Under the pieces are notes generated by a model that was not told the origin of the DNA, did not search any database, and saw only the letters and a list, made by a program, of their open reading frames with translations. Of a DNA stretch of 64,000 bases, positions 37,001-52,821 are shown in pieces. Each line of letters starts with the position of its first letter. Position 1 is the first letter of the stretch. Origin of the DNA: Stereum hirsutum FP-91666 SS1 (Eukaryota; Basidiomycota; Agaricomycetes; Russulales; Stereaceae). The DNA is taken from positions 2,598,663-2,662,662 of the forward strand of contig NW_006763132.1 of the NCBI RefSeq assembly GCF_000264905.1, in the 5' to 3' direction. The position numbers and the translations under genes were made by a program.

Positions 37001-39693
37001 GGGATAAGAAATGTAGAGCGTGGGTAACGAGGATGCGAGTCTTGCCAGAGGAGGCGTTGAGGAGGACATTATTGAAGACAGACTCTCCGACGTGAGCGTC
37101 CAGAGCAGACAGAGGATCCTGTATATGATATAGATCGTAAGTCTGGCGAATGCAGCACGTTGCGATCTAAAGAGGGCGCTTACGTCGAAGATCATGATGT
37201 CGCAGTCTGAATAGATGGCGCGAGCGATGTTCAACCTTTGCTTCTGACCGCCTGAGAGGGATATTCCCTGCATAATTCAGCCCAGTCAGCGATCATTGTC
37301 AGAGCAAGAGTTGTGAAGTTACCTTCTCCCCGACTTCTGTCAGGTCACCGTGGGGTAGCATCTCCAAATCCATGCCAAGACAAGCATCCCTCACCGCTTT
37401 CCAATAGCTCTCTTCCTCGAAATTCCTCCCAAAGCAAATGTTCTCCCTAATACTCGCATTCTGTATCCATGCGCTCTGCGAGCAGTACGCCACACTACCA
37501 CCAAACTTGACGCTCTCTGGCTCGGAGGCTCGGCGCATTTCGCCGATGAGACCTTGTAGGAGCGAAGTCTTGCCAGAGCCAACAGGGCCGACGATTGCGA
37601 CGAGGGATCCACGGGGAATGGTAAGTGAGATGTTGTCAATGGTGAAGACTGACTGTTTGTCGGCCGAGGGGTCCGGAGATGGAAACGACGCCTTCACGCC
37701 ATCCTTACCCTCGTCTTTCCCTTTACCCTTCCCTTTACCATTGTCCTTAGCCTTAGATTTCGGTCCACCACCACCTGGTCCCATCCGGATCTTGACATCC
37801 TTTATGTCGGGCGTCTTGTTGATCTCCGCCGCATCCTTGGCCGTGATGTCCCAAGAGAATGAGGCGTCCTTAACCTCGAGAGCGTTTGGCAAGGAAAGAT
37901 CGGTGATGAGGGTCTCAGTGACTAGTTCGGCTTCGAAGACTTCTTGTAGGCGTTTGACGGCGTTACTTGCGTCGGTAATTGAGCCAATGGACATCGCTGA
38001 ATGTAAGTGCGTCAGTATGAGTCACATCATTTACGAAGGGACTATGACGGTTTGAAAACTCATGCACGTACGAAGGAAACCGAGCGGCATGCGAAGAAGT
38101 GTGAATAGTGTGAGTGAGGCGAAAATATTGGCGGGGTTCAGAGTGTGGCCTGAGGCTGAGTAGACGAGGAACGCGACCACGGCCGCGAGCGCAGGAGTCG
38201 CCAGCATAAGCGCTGAGTTTGCCGACTTGATGAACAGGAGGGTGCGCACGTATCTGTAGAGTAGAGCTCTTTCAGCACTATACCTAAGTAGATATGGGCG
38301 AAGAAAACGGAGGGAAAATCGTGGACATACGCCATCTCCTGCCGTCGATACTCCCTGACCCTCTTCAACATCGGCACCTCCCAAGTAAAATACTTGATCA
38401 CCATCATACCCCCAAACAGCTCCTGCAACGCTTTGACCCTCTTATCCGTCCAGACCATAGCGTTAACCCGATTCTTGATCAGCCCTCCGATGAAAATTCC
38501 CTGTACCGGCACTAAAGCCACAAACGTCGCGAAACCAGCCAGCGCGCTTGGACCAAGGTTGATGATCAACTGCACTAGACAGACGATCAACGTCACCGGC
38601 GCCGTCCAGCATACGTGGAAGTTCTGGCAGCAGAAGTCGATGCGGGAGACGTCGGTCGAGATGTGATTAACAAGACGTCCGTTGGGTAATTTAGAGCGGG
38701 AGCGTGTGGTGAGCCGCAAGGCCAGGGAGTATATAGAAGTTATGAGGCCGCCACGGAGGAGGACGCCAGTGGATGCGGTCCGGTAGAAGTAATGGTGATT
38801 GGCGACGAAACCGAGAGCTTGAAGGGCGAGGAGACCAAAAGCGTATCCCAATCCTTTACCGATGGAAGGTGCGCGTTGACCAAGTTGATGTGCATCGTAT
38901 GAGGCCGTAGCGAAGTTAATGAGGGCCTATGCGACAGAGGGTTAAGCTATCGATGAATACGGGTCATTCACTTGAGTGGAGGAGACTATCCGTACTTTGA
39001 CCAGAAGAGGGCTAGTGACTTGGGACATGTCGCTGATGAGCTTGAATACCCCGCCCCACCAGAACCAGGCCATGACACTGTCATTCATCGCCATAGCCAA
39101 GCTTGCCTTCTTCTTATGCGCCTCTCGCCACTCCTTCGCTTTCTTCTCCTTCTTGCCCGTCACGTTCCACCACGTCCTCTTCACCACTCCCGGACTAATC
39201 TCTCCCTTATCGAGCCGAGCATTCCACTCGTCTGCCTTCGCCCTTCGAGCGGTGAATGAACTCAAGATCTTGTCAGAGATGACAGCGGAGGAGCGATGGT
39301 CCTGAAGCCTCCATAGATCTGGGGCCTCGAGCGGACGGGAAAATCCGAGTGCCATGAGGGGCGTCAGCCAGGAGAACGTGAGCAAGCTGAAGAAACTGGC
39401 GGTTGCTTCTGGGGTGTAAGCCGCATCATCAACGCTCTTCGGAGGAGGAGGAGGATCGAGGGGAAAGAAGCATCCTTTAATCATCCTACGTATCATCGTT
39501 GATATTAGTGTCGATAAAGCTCCAAACGAGGGCGGCATGCGAGGGAGAGTGGGCCATTGACATACCCTTCAAATTTCCCGAAGCGTTTCTTTGAAATGCA
39601 TGCATTGTCCTGGACATTCTCACCAAACTTCTTGAGCTCGAAGGCGGTTGTGGGAGGAGAGCCATCCTTGGGCGCGATGCTGCTCGTACCCAT
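34018..39693 (-). CDS. YOR1: ABCC transporter, YOR1 (oligomycin-resistance) type
   Basis: Plasma-membrane ATP-driven export pump of the MRP/CFTR subfamily with layout TMD1-NBD1-TMD2-NBD2 and no TMD0. TMD1 begins [39 protein letters not shown] is typical of YOR1. NBD1 has Walker [13 protein letters not shown]-loop [13 protein letters not shown], signature [16 protein letters not shown] and Walker B IMIFDDPLSALD. TMD2 has [17 protein letters not shown]2 has [16 protein letters not shown], signature [15 protein letters not shown], and Walker [13 protein letters not shown]. The H-loop lies across an intron near 34210-34280. A Lys/Gly-rich insert ([16 protein letters not shown]) precedes NBD1. The start at 39693 gives [11 protein letters not shown]. 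About twenty introns. The NBD2 signature LSIGQ differs from the usual LSxGQ only at the variable position. Confidence 0.93.
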
Positions 39694-42002
39694 GGAGTAT
39701 AAGTGACCCGAGGTCAACACCGAGGAGCGGCTGAGAAGATACAGGACGACGACAAGCCTTAGCAAGACGAGAAAGCAACGAAAGCCTCAAGCTGATATAT
39801 GTGTCAGCGAACCCAAAAGAGAGTAGTCCGTTAGATCCAGTACGTTCATCGAACGATCGTCCACCAGTTTACCAGGATTGTCAGTAATCATTAATCAGCC
39901 GTTGACGCGTCTATTCGGGTAACATTCGAGTTAAGAATATTAGTTGGCCGTCCACGAGGACCTATCGGCACCGTGCTACCAGAGCTGTATCGAACTTATG
40001 CTCGTGGGCATCGCCGCCGCGAGGACGCGCAATCGTGCGCAGTGGTGGGCGCGTCATAGTTCTCAACACAGAGCCCCGGAGTAACTTCTGGTCATACTGA
40101 AACCTGAAGATGCCGGCATATTTAGTTGTGGGGGCTGTTCACTAGATAACGAAGTTGTTCGAAGAGCTATTTAGAGCAAGTGTCCTGCATCAGAATATAT
40201 TCCACCCTGAGATCTAGACCTACCGGTTCAGTGGATGCCTGTCCGTAACGATATAGACTCACTCGTTCTAGTTCTAAATCACACCCAAAAGGTGAACCGG
40301 GAGAGACCTCGCCCCGATACCCAGGTTATTCTGGGATGTGTGACCAAAATACAGGCATCCAGTGTTGCACCCAATGACGCGAATTCCAAACCGAGGATGG
40401 CGGCAACGACGCGTAACAAAGCGGCACGGCGACAGACTGAGAGACGACCTCATAAGCACATGCACAATAATGGCAGGTTTTGGGGGATATCGGGGGTTCA
40501 ATTCGCCGATCACGGTGTTTTTAACCCTATGTCAAAGGTGCTCGGAGAGGTTTGAGAAAATATCACCTTTCCCAGAGGATCGTTGTGGAATCCGAGTCGT
40601 GGCGCCTGAAAAGATATCAGAAGTAAACGGACAAGTTGTAGCCATGTACCAGGAGACTGGTGATCTTATCTTATCTTCCAACTTATTACTCGCACCACCT
40701 CTAGCGGGCATGTAGGCGTGAACAAAGAGTGACGCAATGCGAATCTCCGCGTGCGCGCACGGACGTGTTTGATCTGGCACAGACAGCAACGACAATGCTC
40801 GACTTGGACGTGGCTTCCTCCGTCTTGCATTGACAGGTCGGAGAAGCCATCAAGCTGGCAAGAAGCTTGATGGATCTGATGTATCGTTCTTCTCTCCCGC
40901 GCCCCTCCCGCCTCTTCTTACGCAAGCCCGACGTTCTCTTCTTCGTGGAGCTGATGCCATTGTGGGGTTCAGCATCGTGTCCGGAGCTGGCAAGAGTAGC
41001 AATGCACTCTACCATCTCGGTCCCCCTTGTGTAGCCTCATGTCACTAGCTCAATGGAAACTCTCCGCGGGCATTCTGTCTTGGATCAGCGTTCTGACCTC
41101 CCAACGTACTCGGAGCAGTTACACGCGCTCAGGTGCCGAGTAACACTGATACACACCGCACCACGCCGCAACATATCACTCCTGTTCATTTTATTTGGGT
41201 ATGCAGACTGCATACGGAGTGTATTTTTTAGACAAATTCTGGGTGCCCTTGATTCTCGGAAGCTGAGCATCGCTCGAACTCCTCGCATTAGTTGTCAAGT
41301 GGCCTCGTTGCTCTTAGGTTTGTGGAGTGTGTTGCTTCTTGGGTCTGTTAAATGCATGTGTCTTCACCTTGTTTAGCTTTCTTGGAGATGCTGACATTTG
41401 GTGGTCGATCGTCGAACCGGGTAGAAGCCCGACAAGGGCTGCCCCACTCTCGAATATGCAGTAGGTGTTGCCTCCGGCTCTTGTTTCCGTGAAGAATTTC
41501 GGGTCTCCAGGCCACTCTGGATTATCATTTGACAATGATCTCCTTGTGTTCTTCCTTGCAACGAATCCCGATGTTTACTTGGTGGTCATTATCCCGAAAC
41601 AAGTCTTAGGAGAGCTGATCCATCTAGAACAGCTCTGTAGACATCGTTTCAATTTCCCAAATTTCTGGAACTCCACCTGTTTCATTTTCTGAATGGTCTC
41701 TTCTGACCACAGTAATGCTATTCTATTTTATCTTCTCAATCAAGCTTTTCGGGACACCCTCACACCCTCGTGTCCAAATGCAGATCGGTTTGAGAAGGCG
41801 AGCAACTCAGACTTGGATTTGACTATTGTGTACATGGTACGACACAGGTATTCTTGCATCAGAGTTGTATGCTCCTTCGAGATTTCTTTCAGGGTCTCCT
41901 AGAGCAGAGACATTCAGTGCTGCTGACTTTCCCCTCAGCTTACTCCTCGCTATTCGTCTACCCCGCTCTCCTAACGTTCCCAAGTATAATATTTATGACA
42001 CC
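39694..42002. other. 2.3-kb gap between YOR1 and the MULE gene
   Basis: No supported gene. The right half is AT-richer and probably belongs to the MULE element upstream of its transposase; a 75-codon frame at 41465-41692 has protein-like text (LLVFFLATNPDVYLVVIIPK) but no known motif. I looked for terminal inverted repeats matching the far side of the transposase and found none by eye. Confidence 0.4.
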
Positions 42003-45000
42003 ATGCCAAAACTCTTACACCTCGCAGAAACATCAATAGAGTTGTTGACATTGCCATTACCGTTGTCTGAAACAATTGTTAGTGGTGACTGTATTTTTCC
42101 GAGGACATAACTCAGTACTCCACTCTTTTTTAGGCTAGATCTTCGGATGACACGGAAAATGTGTTGAAGTCAGCGGTAGGTGACAACCAAACCGAGGTAT
42201 ATTTCACTACAATCTATCAATTTGACGTCCCCTAAATATTTTCATTGTCAGTCGAGCTCGTCGGAGCAGAAGTGCCGGCTGGGTGAAGAGTCGAAGAATT
42301 CCTATGTGCCGGATATTGGATGGGATATAAGACGGAACGATGTCAAGGTTGGTTTTCGGGTAGTACTACTTTTTACCTTTGGCTGATTTTCCGAAACACA
42401 AATATACGTGTTGTACAGGTTCCGCTTAGACAGTTGTGGATCACTGCCGAACAGAAGGAACACCTCAGCGATATTTACGCGACTCAGTCGGAGTATAGGA
42501 AAACATTTATCGCCACAGACTCTGTTCAGGCTGTGGCCAATACTCTCCTCACTCAGCATGGCCTAGATTACGCGACTCGTGAACAACTGGAGAGCAGATG
42601 GAAGACCGTATGGAGTACGAAGTGGAAGTCAGGGGACGGAAATATGCAGAGGGTACTGCTTCAATGGTAAATACCTTTTCAATATTCTATCGTGCTATGC
42701 TACATTTTTTGATATCATAGCGCTTGTGGTTACAATACCGATGCCCGTCAACACTCAACTGCCCGCCGTCTGAACAAGAACGTCTCGAATGAGGACCTGT
42801 GGACCCGTCACGCCCCCTACGACTTCACAGGATGTTTGGCGCACGCCGATATCACATTTACGGACTCAAACATGATCACCCGTATTGTAGGTTACTTCGA
42901 CCACAATGAATCTTGTCAGACTTCCTCTCTTGTTCGCTATCCCGCTATCCCGATACATCCTCATGTTCTAGAAGTCGCATTGGCCCAGCTCGCAGATGGC
43001 GCAAAGTACGTGAAACATTCTCCAGATATTATTACAACGTCAGTCCGACTCGTCGGTGACTGATATTTTCTCTGCTTGTACAGTATCCGTACCGTGCAGA
43101 AGCGTAATACTCAGATGTGCGAGCAGCGTCTCTATCGTGATCAGCTCACCACAGACCCCCTCCGGGCCAACTTTCGCTACGAGCTGAGCAGATCCGATTA
43201 CTCTCGACTTCATCGCCGCCATCACGAAGCTAAGGGGATTGATATCGACGTCTTACCACAGTATAATGTGGACGAATGGCTACAGCCAGGGCATCCTAAT
43301 TTCAAGCCCACCATCTATGAAGCCGTCTTTCACTACTCCGCTCGTACGAGCAAATCCGAGCGTTTCGAAGTCTGTATATGCACTCCAGACATGGAAGATG
43401 CTGCTTGGTCGTACACGTACGAGTCACAGATGATACTCGATGGTACTTTCGGCGTCGCATCTTCGAGACTGCTCTTATTCATCGCCATGAGCGTCGACGA
43501 AGAGCGCAAGGGTGTTCCAATCGCTCTCTTCCTCTTCTCAGCACCTACGGGAAATCGTGCCACTCATGCTGGTTATGATACGAAGATCCTCACAAAACTA
43601 TTGACCACTTGGAAGGAGTGGATGACGAAACGCCCATCTTCCCGGGGCCGTATCTTTGCGCCTGCCACAGTGATCACAGACACAGATACTAAGGAGCGAG
43701 GTGCTTTGAACATAGCTTGGCCCGGCGTAATTCTTCTCCTCTGTAAATTCCACGTACGCCAATGCTGGACGAACAAGCGAACCTCTTTACTTGGAAAGCG
43801 TGTAGAGTCTGTTTGGAAGTCACACGTTCAAAACCGACTTCGAACCCTTGAAAATGCGTGCGTATTATTCTGCTTTTTTCAAGGCCTCGAACTGATGTGT
43901 TGAAAAATATTGCAGACTTCTCGCATCTACTACCTTCGATAGTGCCTGTGCCCTGATAGTCTCCGAGCGGTCGCACCTCTCCCTCCTCCAGGGCGAATCG
44001 GATAGCCAAAATTTCGCTGTGGCTGGGCTTGCATTTCTCTCTTACATGGAAGAAACTTGGATGAACGAATCACTGTGGAGAAGTTGGTCTCAGTGTGGGC
44101 GCAACGATGCTGCTGCTCGCTTGGGTATCCCAGTCGAAGGAGTTTTACCGACTACGAATCATCTCGAATCGTTCAACGGGGTACTGAAGAACGATGACCT
44201 CTCTGAAATACAGCACGCCGGTCGTCGACTGCGATTTGACGTCCTCATCTTCTACATCATCTCCTACATCCTTCCCCTTATATTCGCCAAACTGCGTGTC
44301 CACCGCCATTACCTTGAGTGGCGACGCAAACGCTTCTCCCTTGCCGCAGGGAACATTCACATTCCTGACCATCAGACTCTTGCGACACAGAGAACGCAAA
44401 GAATCCTGGCTTGGTATAGCGTAGACGTTCGCAGAGACAGTGATGCGCAATCTATCGTCGACGCTTGCCGTCTTATTCCCGTTCCTTGTCCTATTGCCTA
44501 TGAGCTCTGGGCAACGTGTGCCACATCGTTTGCCGATACAACCGTCACCACATATCCTCGATATTGGCTTTCAATACATAGCTCAGGTGCAGCGACTTGC
44601 ACATGTCCAGACTGGCTTCGGCGAGGAGGTGCATGCAAGCACCTCCGTGCTTTTCGAATCGTAATCCAGTATTGGATCACTGCAGGGCAGGTCCCTGAAA
44701 TGTATCTGTTTCCGTCTACGTATGACGAAGCATTAGATATTCAGGCAAAAAACGAGGCTTGGTATGGCGAAAAGATAACGACATCTATAACATCACCCAT
44801 CTCCCTCGACACTTGGCCTCAGGGCTACAGTGACTCCACACCGCCTACTACGATGATCGCCCCGGGAGAGACCATCCATAGAGCAGCACTCCCTCCCCCT
44901 CACATCGAGGATCGTGTTCCATCATTGCTCGTGGAGCAGGAACTGGAGTCACTCGCTACAGGAGCTGATGACGACGAGGGCCTAGGGCCCACACTTCAGA

Positions 45001-45571
45001 CAGCCGTATGCCCTTATATTATATATGTCATCACTCGAGGTTACTGATAGCACATTCATAACAGAAACCTGAACTCTCCGAGGGTACAAACACCCAACAC
45101 GAATGCAACAGCCGTGCAATCATGCTTCAGGTACAAAGCCGTATTGACCATGAAGTGGCTCAGCTACTTCCTCGCCTGCATGGCCTTGCCACTCTCATGG
45201 GCGATGCAATTCAAGTGAGGCCGAATGCTAACCTCCTCGAACTCCGTGAAGTGCTTCAGGATCTTACACATGAAACGGAAAAACTTACTTCGGGAGACCG
45301 CTTGTCTTCGACGGGAGAAACTGCCTCTTCCAAGGCGAGTGTGCCGCAGGCTCTAGACCAACCACTACTGAAGACACGTAAGTCCAGATAAATCTGAACA
45401 GTATCAAACACAAACTATTCGGCACTGTGGCTAATAATTTGTTTCCGAAATCTAGCCCCGCAATCGTCAACCTCGCTCAAGAGAAGTAGGGAGAGCCAGA
45501 GCACAGTTTCATTAATGCCTCCTTCACCTGAGGCCCAACAAAAACGTAAGAAGTCCTTTGGATTTCTTTGA
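42003..45571 (+). mobile_element. MULE transposase gene with SWIM zinc finger
   Basis: DDE transposase of the Mutator-like superfamily. The N-terminal region has WRTVY-like text (ESRWKTVWSTKWKSG) and YDFTGCLAHADITF, an apparent DNA-binding part. The catalytic residues are D in QMILDGTFGVASS, D in ATVITDTDTKERGA and E in TNHLESFNGVLK, in the order and spacing of MULE enzymes. FHVRQCW matches the family motif between D2 and E. The SWIM finger reads CTCPDWLRRGGACKHLRAF (CxC...CxH). The tail is polar and ends QQKRKKSFGFL with a basic patch. The start at 42003 and introns near 42080, 42173, 42345, 42668, 43002-43081, 43860-43914, 45007-45064 and 45378-45455 all keep frame. It appears intact. Terminal repeats were not found, so only the transposase gene is bounded. 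Confidence 0.88.
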
Positions 45572-46885
45572 GCGACTCAGACCCACCGTAGTGTTAGTAG
45601 TTACACAGTTACTAGGAAATAATAGTGATTGCTACGTACATTTCTTGTATCTAGCCGTGTCTTGTCTTCGAAAAAAGATTCTGGCCTATGTGATGTTTTT
45701 ATCGCAAGTCCGTACGTTTAGGAAACAACGGTGAATTGCCTAGTAAGATGGATGAGCCATCAGTGGTGGCACTATGCGTCAAGTCCACTGAATGACTTCT
45801 GTAGGACCTAGAATAATGATTTTTTAGGGCTATGCGGAAGTCAAGCAGAAGAATGAAATAGAGATGAAGAAGAAGAGAGAACGTAAAAGATGGAACTTTG
45901 AAGACGCACATCCACTATAAGCACCACTTTCACAATACTGGTCAAACACGTAGACACCGGATAGATTCAGTTATTGCTAGCACAGAAACATCTCTACGTG
46001 GCTCAAGCTAATAACGGAACTTGGAGTGAATGGTCTGCGCAACATGGATAAATTGTTGTCTGCCAGATATACTCTGGCACCTTTTGACGGATGGCTTCTA
46101 GATAAGAAAGAGCGGTCTTGAGGATGTCCGACGAGCCTGTCCTCGATCACCACAGAAGTTCGTGAAAGAAAAACTCTAGATAGACCAGTCGATTTGATTG
46201 GGCTGGCTCGCCGAAGATGGTGGTGTATCGTAGGACGGCGGGCGGTACATGCGGCGGGCGTCAGTGGGTGTGTTGGCACAGGCGACTAAGTGAAAGATAA
46301 TTGCCCAGAATATTTAACCTGTGACCTTTGCTCTTGAGAACAGAGCTTTGAAGTCGAACAAATACATTGGGATGCCCATAATACATAGGGCATGTCTTAT
46401 TTATGCATGCTTCGCTAGAAATCGACGGGGACAAGCACTGGAATATCGCTCTGAGATATGGCGAGGCCGGTCCGGCGGTCCGATTCAGCTCACGCGTGAG
46501 CTGCTCATTGTGGCACCCAAGTGGCACTAGTTCATTGGCGTCAAGTTGGTGTTGTACTGTTGAAGTTTCGAGTCTCGAGTCTCGAGTACACTCAGAAAGA
46601 ACAAATATACAGAGAGACAAAGACTCCTCTTGGAATTTTATTCACAAAGGCAAGAACATGTAGTACATGGAGTCGTAAAAAAACAACGGACCCGGGACCA
46701 CACAGAGCCTACATCAGAAACGTACATGGCCGCCGTCAAGGCATGACACCACCAAGATATAAAGGAGGAGATGGTCATGATTTTTCACACACAACATAAT
46801 CTCTGCCATAGATGCATAAAAACTGGAGAAATCACATATTAGATACACAACTAGAAAGCAGAATCAAGTAGATAAACGAACCAGA
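45572..46885. other. Intergenic, right flank of the MULE gene
   Basis: No supported gene. The right end of the MULE element should lie here but no inverted repeat could be matched. A short doubled word, GAGTCTCGAGTCTCGAGTAC, occurs near 46570. Confidence 0.4.
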
Positions 46886-48575
46886 TCACTTCTCGCCATC
46901 AGAGTCATCAGTCGACAGAATCTCGAGTGTCCCATCCTCGTGCTCAACGAAACAAGTCTCAGTCTCCACTGCCTTTCCCTTTCCCTTGCCCTTGTGCTCA
47001 ACCGTCGCCTTCATCGCCTTGTAGGAACGGGGAAGAGAAGAGCTCGCCCTCCTCTTCAGGTTGCGCGGTACGTTCTTAGCAGGACGAAGAGTGGATGGAA
47101 GGGAAGAGGGTCCCGGCGCAGTGAGAGAGGTGGATGAAGGGCTGGAGTAGCTAGGCATGATGGATTCGAACTTGCATACGTGAACTTGAAGTTTTTCGGG
47201 GGTCATGATGAGGCGGCAATGCGGGCACTGCGAAAGGAGAAGCATCAGCTCCTCGAAGGTGATGCCAGCACGTTGAGTCTCTCCGTCAAGCCTGAACAAA
47301 CGCTCCATGGTCTCGATAGAGTCAGAGACGGGCACGTCGCAGGCCCTCCTACCCGAAAGGTGTGGAACATCGACCCAGAATCTGCTCAAGTCATCGATGA
47401 AACCTGTATCCTTCACTAGAGTACGATACAATGCAAGAAGACTAAGTAAGAACATGTTTCATAATACAGTTGCTAGAACGACTTGATGCTTACCTTGAGT
47501 GAACATATTGTACTCAAACTCTGAGTCTCGAGGGCGCTGAGTAAAGACGTCCCCAAGGCCGGCGGTGCCATGACGGTCCTGAGAGCTGGACGGGCTAGCG
47601 GTGTCGAACAGTGCTTTCATAGGATAGGGTGTATCCTCGAGTTTGATGGGGGTACTCGAGGTGGCGGCGGCGGCGGCGGCGTTCAACGCGTGTTGGACAG
47701 ATGTGAAGTCCCGTGGAGGTGAGACCGTATAGATCTTTCGCATGCTATCGCGGCGGCCACTCTTCATCTTCAGCGGTTCCGGCGACACGCTAGATGGGAT
47801 GGTGTTGCTGCTTCCGGAAGCTGACAACAAGACAGGAAGAAGGTTAAGACTGATAAGACGAGCACAATAAAGATGGCAGACGTACCAGGGGGAAACAGAA
47901 ATGTCGGCTTGAATGGAGTAAGTGAGAGAGAAGTTCCCGTGTGAGCTAGGAACATCGGTGATATGTTAATGCTAATGATTCAAAAGACAATGACAGCCAA
48001 CCTGAAACGTACCGTCCTTGAGAGGAAAAGTCTTGCACGGCAGGTCTGGATGAGTGCGCACAAAGTGCGCTAAGTTCACTACACAGAAAGTGTAACAGGC
48101 CGCAGTCAGGTTCAGGACGGCTGAAAGAAATGTGGGTACTGACGAAAATATGAGCATTTCATAGTGGAGCATGTGAGACAAGGGTCTCCTAGATGCTCGC
48201 CAGTCGTAACAGGGATCTTGAGCACGGTCGGCGCTGGAAAACCAGGAGTGCGCAGAGGGCAGAAACATTGAGGACGCTCCCAGGTATGGGTCTCGACATA
48301 CGCGCGGAACTCGCTGGGAGGTATCGGAGCTCCACCGGCTTCCTTGCACGGGCTACATAAGCGCAGCCAGCATCAGTCAAGAAACAATAGATGGACAGAT
48401 GTTTGGGGAGAATGTGGTAGACGCACTAGTAGACGGGTTGAAGCGCCATGTTCGAGGCGACGAACGACCCGATGAAGCCGATGTTGCGCAGTTGATCCTT
48501 CCACGGGTAGAAGATAGGGTCGAAGCGAGGCTCCTGAGACTTGGGCGGAGACGAGGGGTTAGACGAATCAGCCAT
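46886..48575 (-). CDS. Cys-rich protein of unknown function with C2HC-like motif
   Basis: I do not recognise this gene. The start at 48575 gives MADSSNPSSPPKSQEPRFDP. The first 150 residues carry repeated Cys: YYPCKEAG, ERPQCFCPLRTPG, GDPCLTCSTMKCSYF and HPDLPCKTFP, a likely metal-binding region. Then come a Ser/Pro/Ala-rich stretch with a poly-Ala tract coded by a GCC repeat (near 47670-47690), and a helical part, DDLSRFWVDVPHLSGRRA. A C2HC-like motif, CPHCRLIMTPEKLQVHVC, follows. The end is basic then acidic (KGKGKGKAVETE, LSTDDSDGEK). Six introns, all with good borders and phases. Layout suggests a nuclear, nucleic-acid or chromatin-related protein, but that is inference. Confidence 0.7.
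47672..47692 (-). repeat. Trinucleotide (GGC/GCC)n repeat coding poly-Ala
   Basis: A run of GGCGGCGGC repeats inside an exon of the Cys-rich gene. On the minus strand it encodes AAAAAA. It is likely length-variable between strains. Confidence 0.7.
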
Positions 48576-49298
48576 TGCGATAGTACAAATCAATAGTGGG
48601 TGAGGGAACTGGCCGGGTGAGCTGATGGGTAAGTTTACGGTCAGAATATTAGTATGTATCCGTCACCTCCAGACGTTCTGTGAACGGACTTCCATGATAA
48701 GAAATAAACATACCTCCAGCTATTCTCTGGCACTTATGACGAAATGTTCTTCAGAGTTTCCTTGAAATTTCCTACCTTGTCAATCCGTCAGAGAAATGGG
48801 GGAGCGGCTCAGTCGGATCCCAACGAGAACATCAGTCACACAGAATTAAACTCGATGGTTACACATTTGACAGGGAGCAACGCTGAGGAAAACGAGGCGA
48901 AGCTTGAATTCACAAATGGCGGAATACATACTTTTTCGGTACGAGTGGAGTCCCGGACTAGATAGGAAGGGAAAGGGGTCGAAATGAGAAAGAAGACGGC
49001 GGGAGAGGCGGGAGGCGGGATCATCGAGAACATCATATACATTGGCAGGTACTGTCAATCACACGCATGGCATCGCAGAAGTGCAAAGGGCATGTTGATG
49101 GAAGGACCCGATGGCCTGACAGGCATTGCGTCACTCTTTGTTCACGCCCACCTTCCCCTCTAGCGCCACCTCGGGTGCCACGCTAGCTATTCAGTCATTA
49201 CAAGCTCTCATGACGCTCGTCACCCAAGAAAGCCTTGCTCCCCTCCACCATTCTCTTATCCTCACCGTCAGCGACAACGTCGGTGAAGACCCCGCTGG
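48576..49298. other. Divergent intergenic region
   Basis: Between the starts of the Cys-rich gene (-) and SelO (+). Only short frames without motif. Both promoters must be here; the stretch 49140-49290 is C-rich and fits the SelO leader. Confidence 0.45.
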
Positions 49299-52060
<2,762 letters not shown>

Positions 52061-52328
52061 GTGGTTCTCTGCAGCTGTCGAAGAAGATCAAGAGGCGTGC
52101 AGGCGTACGTGAGTACCGGAACGCTTGTCAGACTGTAGTCTAGGTAGGTCGCTCGACGTGTATCGAAAATATATGTACTTTTAGTCTCGTATGTTACACC
52201 TCGATTTCATCGGTTTGTCTACTTTGAGCTTCGAGTAGAACTGGTAATGAAGAAGGGAGAAGAGCTTGCGAGGATATTGTGTGGGAGCAAGAGTTTTCAC
52301 GACGCGCTTCACAAGCTTCACCCAACGC
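52061..52328. other. Short gap downstream of SelO
   Basis: 3' flank of SelO, up to the first copy of the LINE target duplication. No gene. Confidence 0.5.
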
Positions 52329-52343
52329 GATCACACTTATTTC
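52329..52343 (+). repeat. Target-site duplication, left copy
   Basis: GATCACACTTATTTC, identical over 15 bases to 52822-52836. It stands immediately before the LINE fragment. Confidence 0.85.
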
Positions 52344-52821
52344 CACGCTCCCATCGGCGAATACCGGTCCCGATTCTTCCCCACCAAATCGTCCAACTGC
52401 CCGATATGCGGTGTTCTCGAAACGAGACACCACATCCTCAATAGCTGCCCACGCTACGTTCGACCGCGGAGAATGCGTTTCGTAGAGTTTCTAACAGACT
52501 CAGCGGAACCCATCCCGGAGTTAGTCCGGTTCCTTGCGAGGAACCCAACGTCATTCACATTCGCTGATGCCCCGCCCACATAGGAGAAGGAGGAGGTGCC
52601 GCGATCGAGCTCAACTCGGCCTGGATACGGGTCTGTCATCCTACTTCCCTAGTTTCGTTTCACGGTCTTTTACTTAGTGCACGAGAACTTGGGTATCAGC
52701 TCCATTTTCGAGTACAGTACGGTACGGTACAGGTCTCGTCCCTAGTTGCTTACTTGTAGATACGCAAGGCGCCCCTGGCTTCGCCGGCGCGGTATAAATA
52801 TGTTGACTCAAAAAAAAAAAA
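52344..52821 (+). mobile_element. 5'-truncated LINE (non-LTR retrotransposon) insertion
   Basis: The 478-bp insert encodes only the last part of a LINE polyprotein: HAPIGEYRSRFFPTKSSNCP, then ICGVLETRHHILNSCPRY (zinc-knuckle-like CxxC...HxxxxC after the RNase H region), and a helical end with LVRFLARNPTSFTF and the stop at 52583. An untranslated tail follows and finishes in twelve A residues (52810-52821). The coding sense begins exactly at the base after the left target duplication, where a full element would read GHAPxGEY; what stands before it is the target. This is the pattern left by incomplete reverse transcription from the 3' end. It cannot move by itself. Confidence 0.87.

Noticed and set aside
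40485..40515. tRNA T-arm-like word GGGGGTTCAATTC
   Set aside because: The arms do not pair into a stem and no anticodon or acceptor stem is present.
39694..46885. Terminal inverted repeats or target duplications of the MULE element
   Set aside because: None could be matched by eye on both sides of the transposase; not reported as a bounded element.
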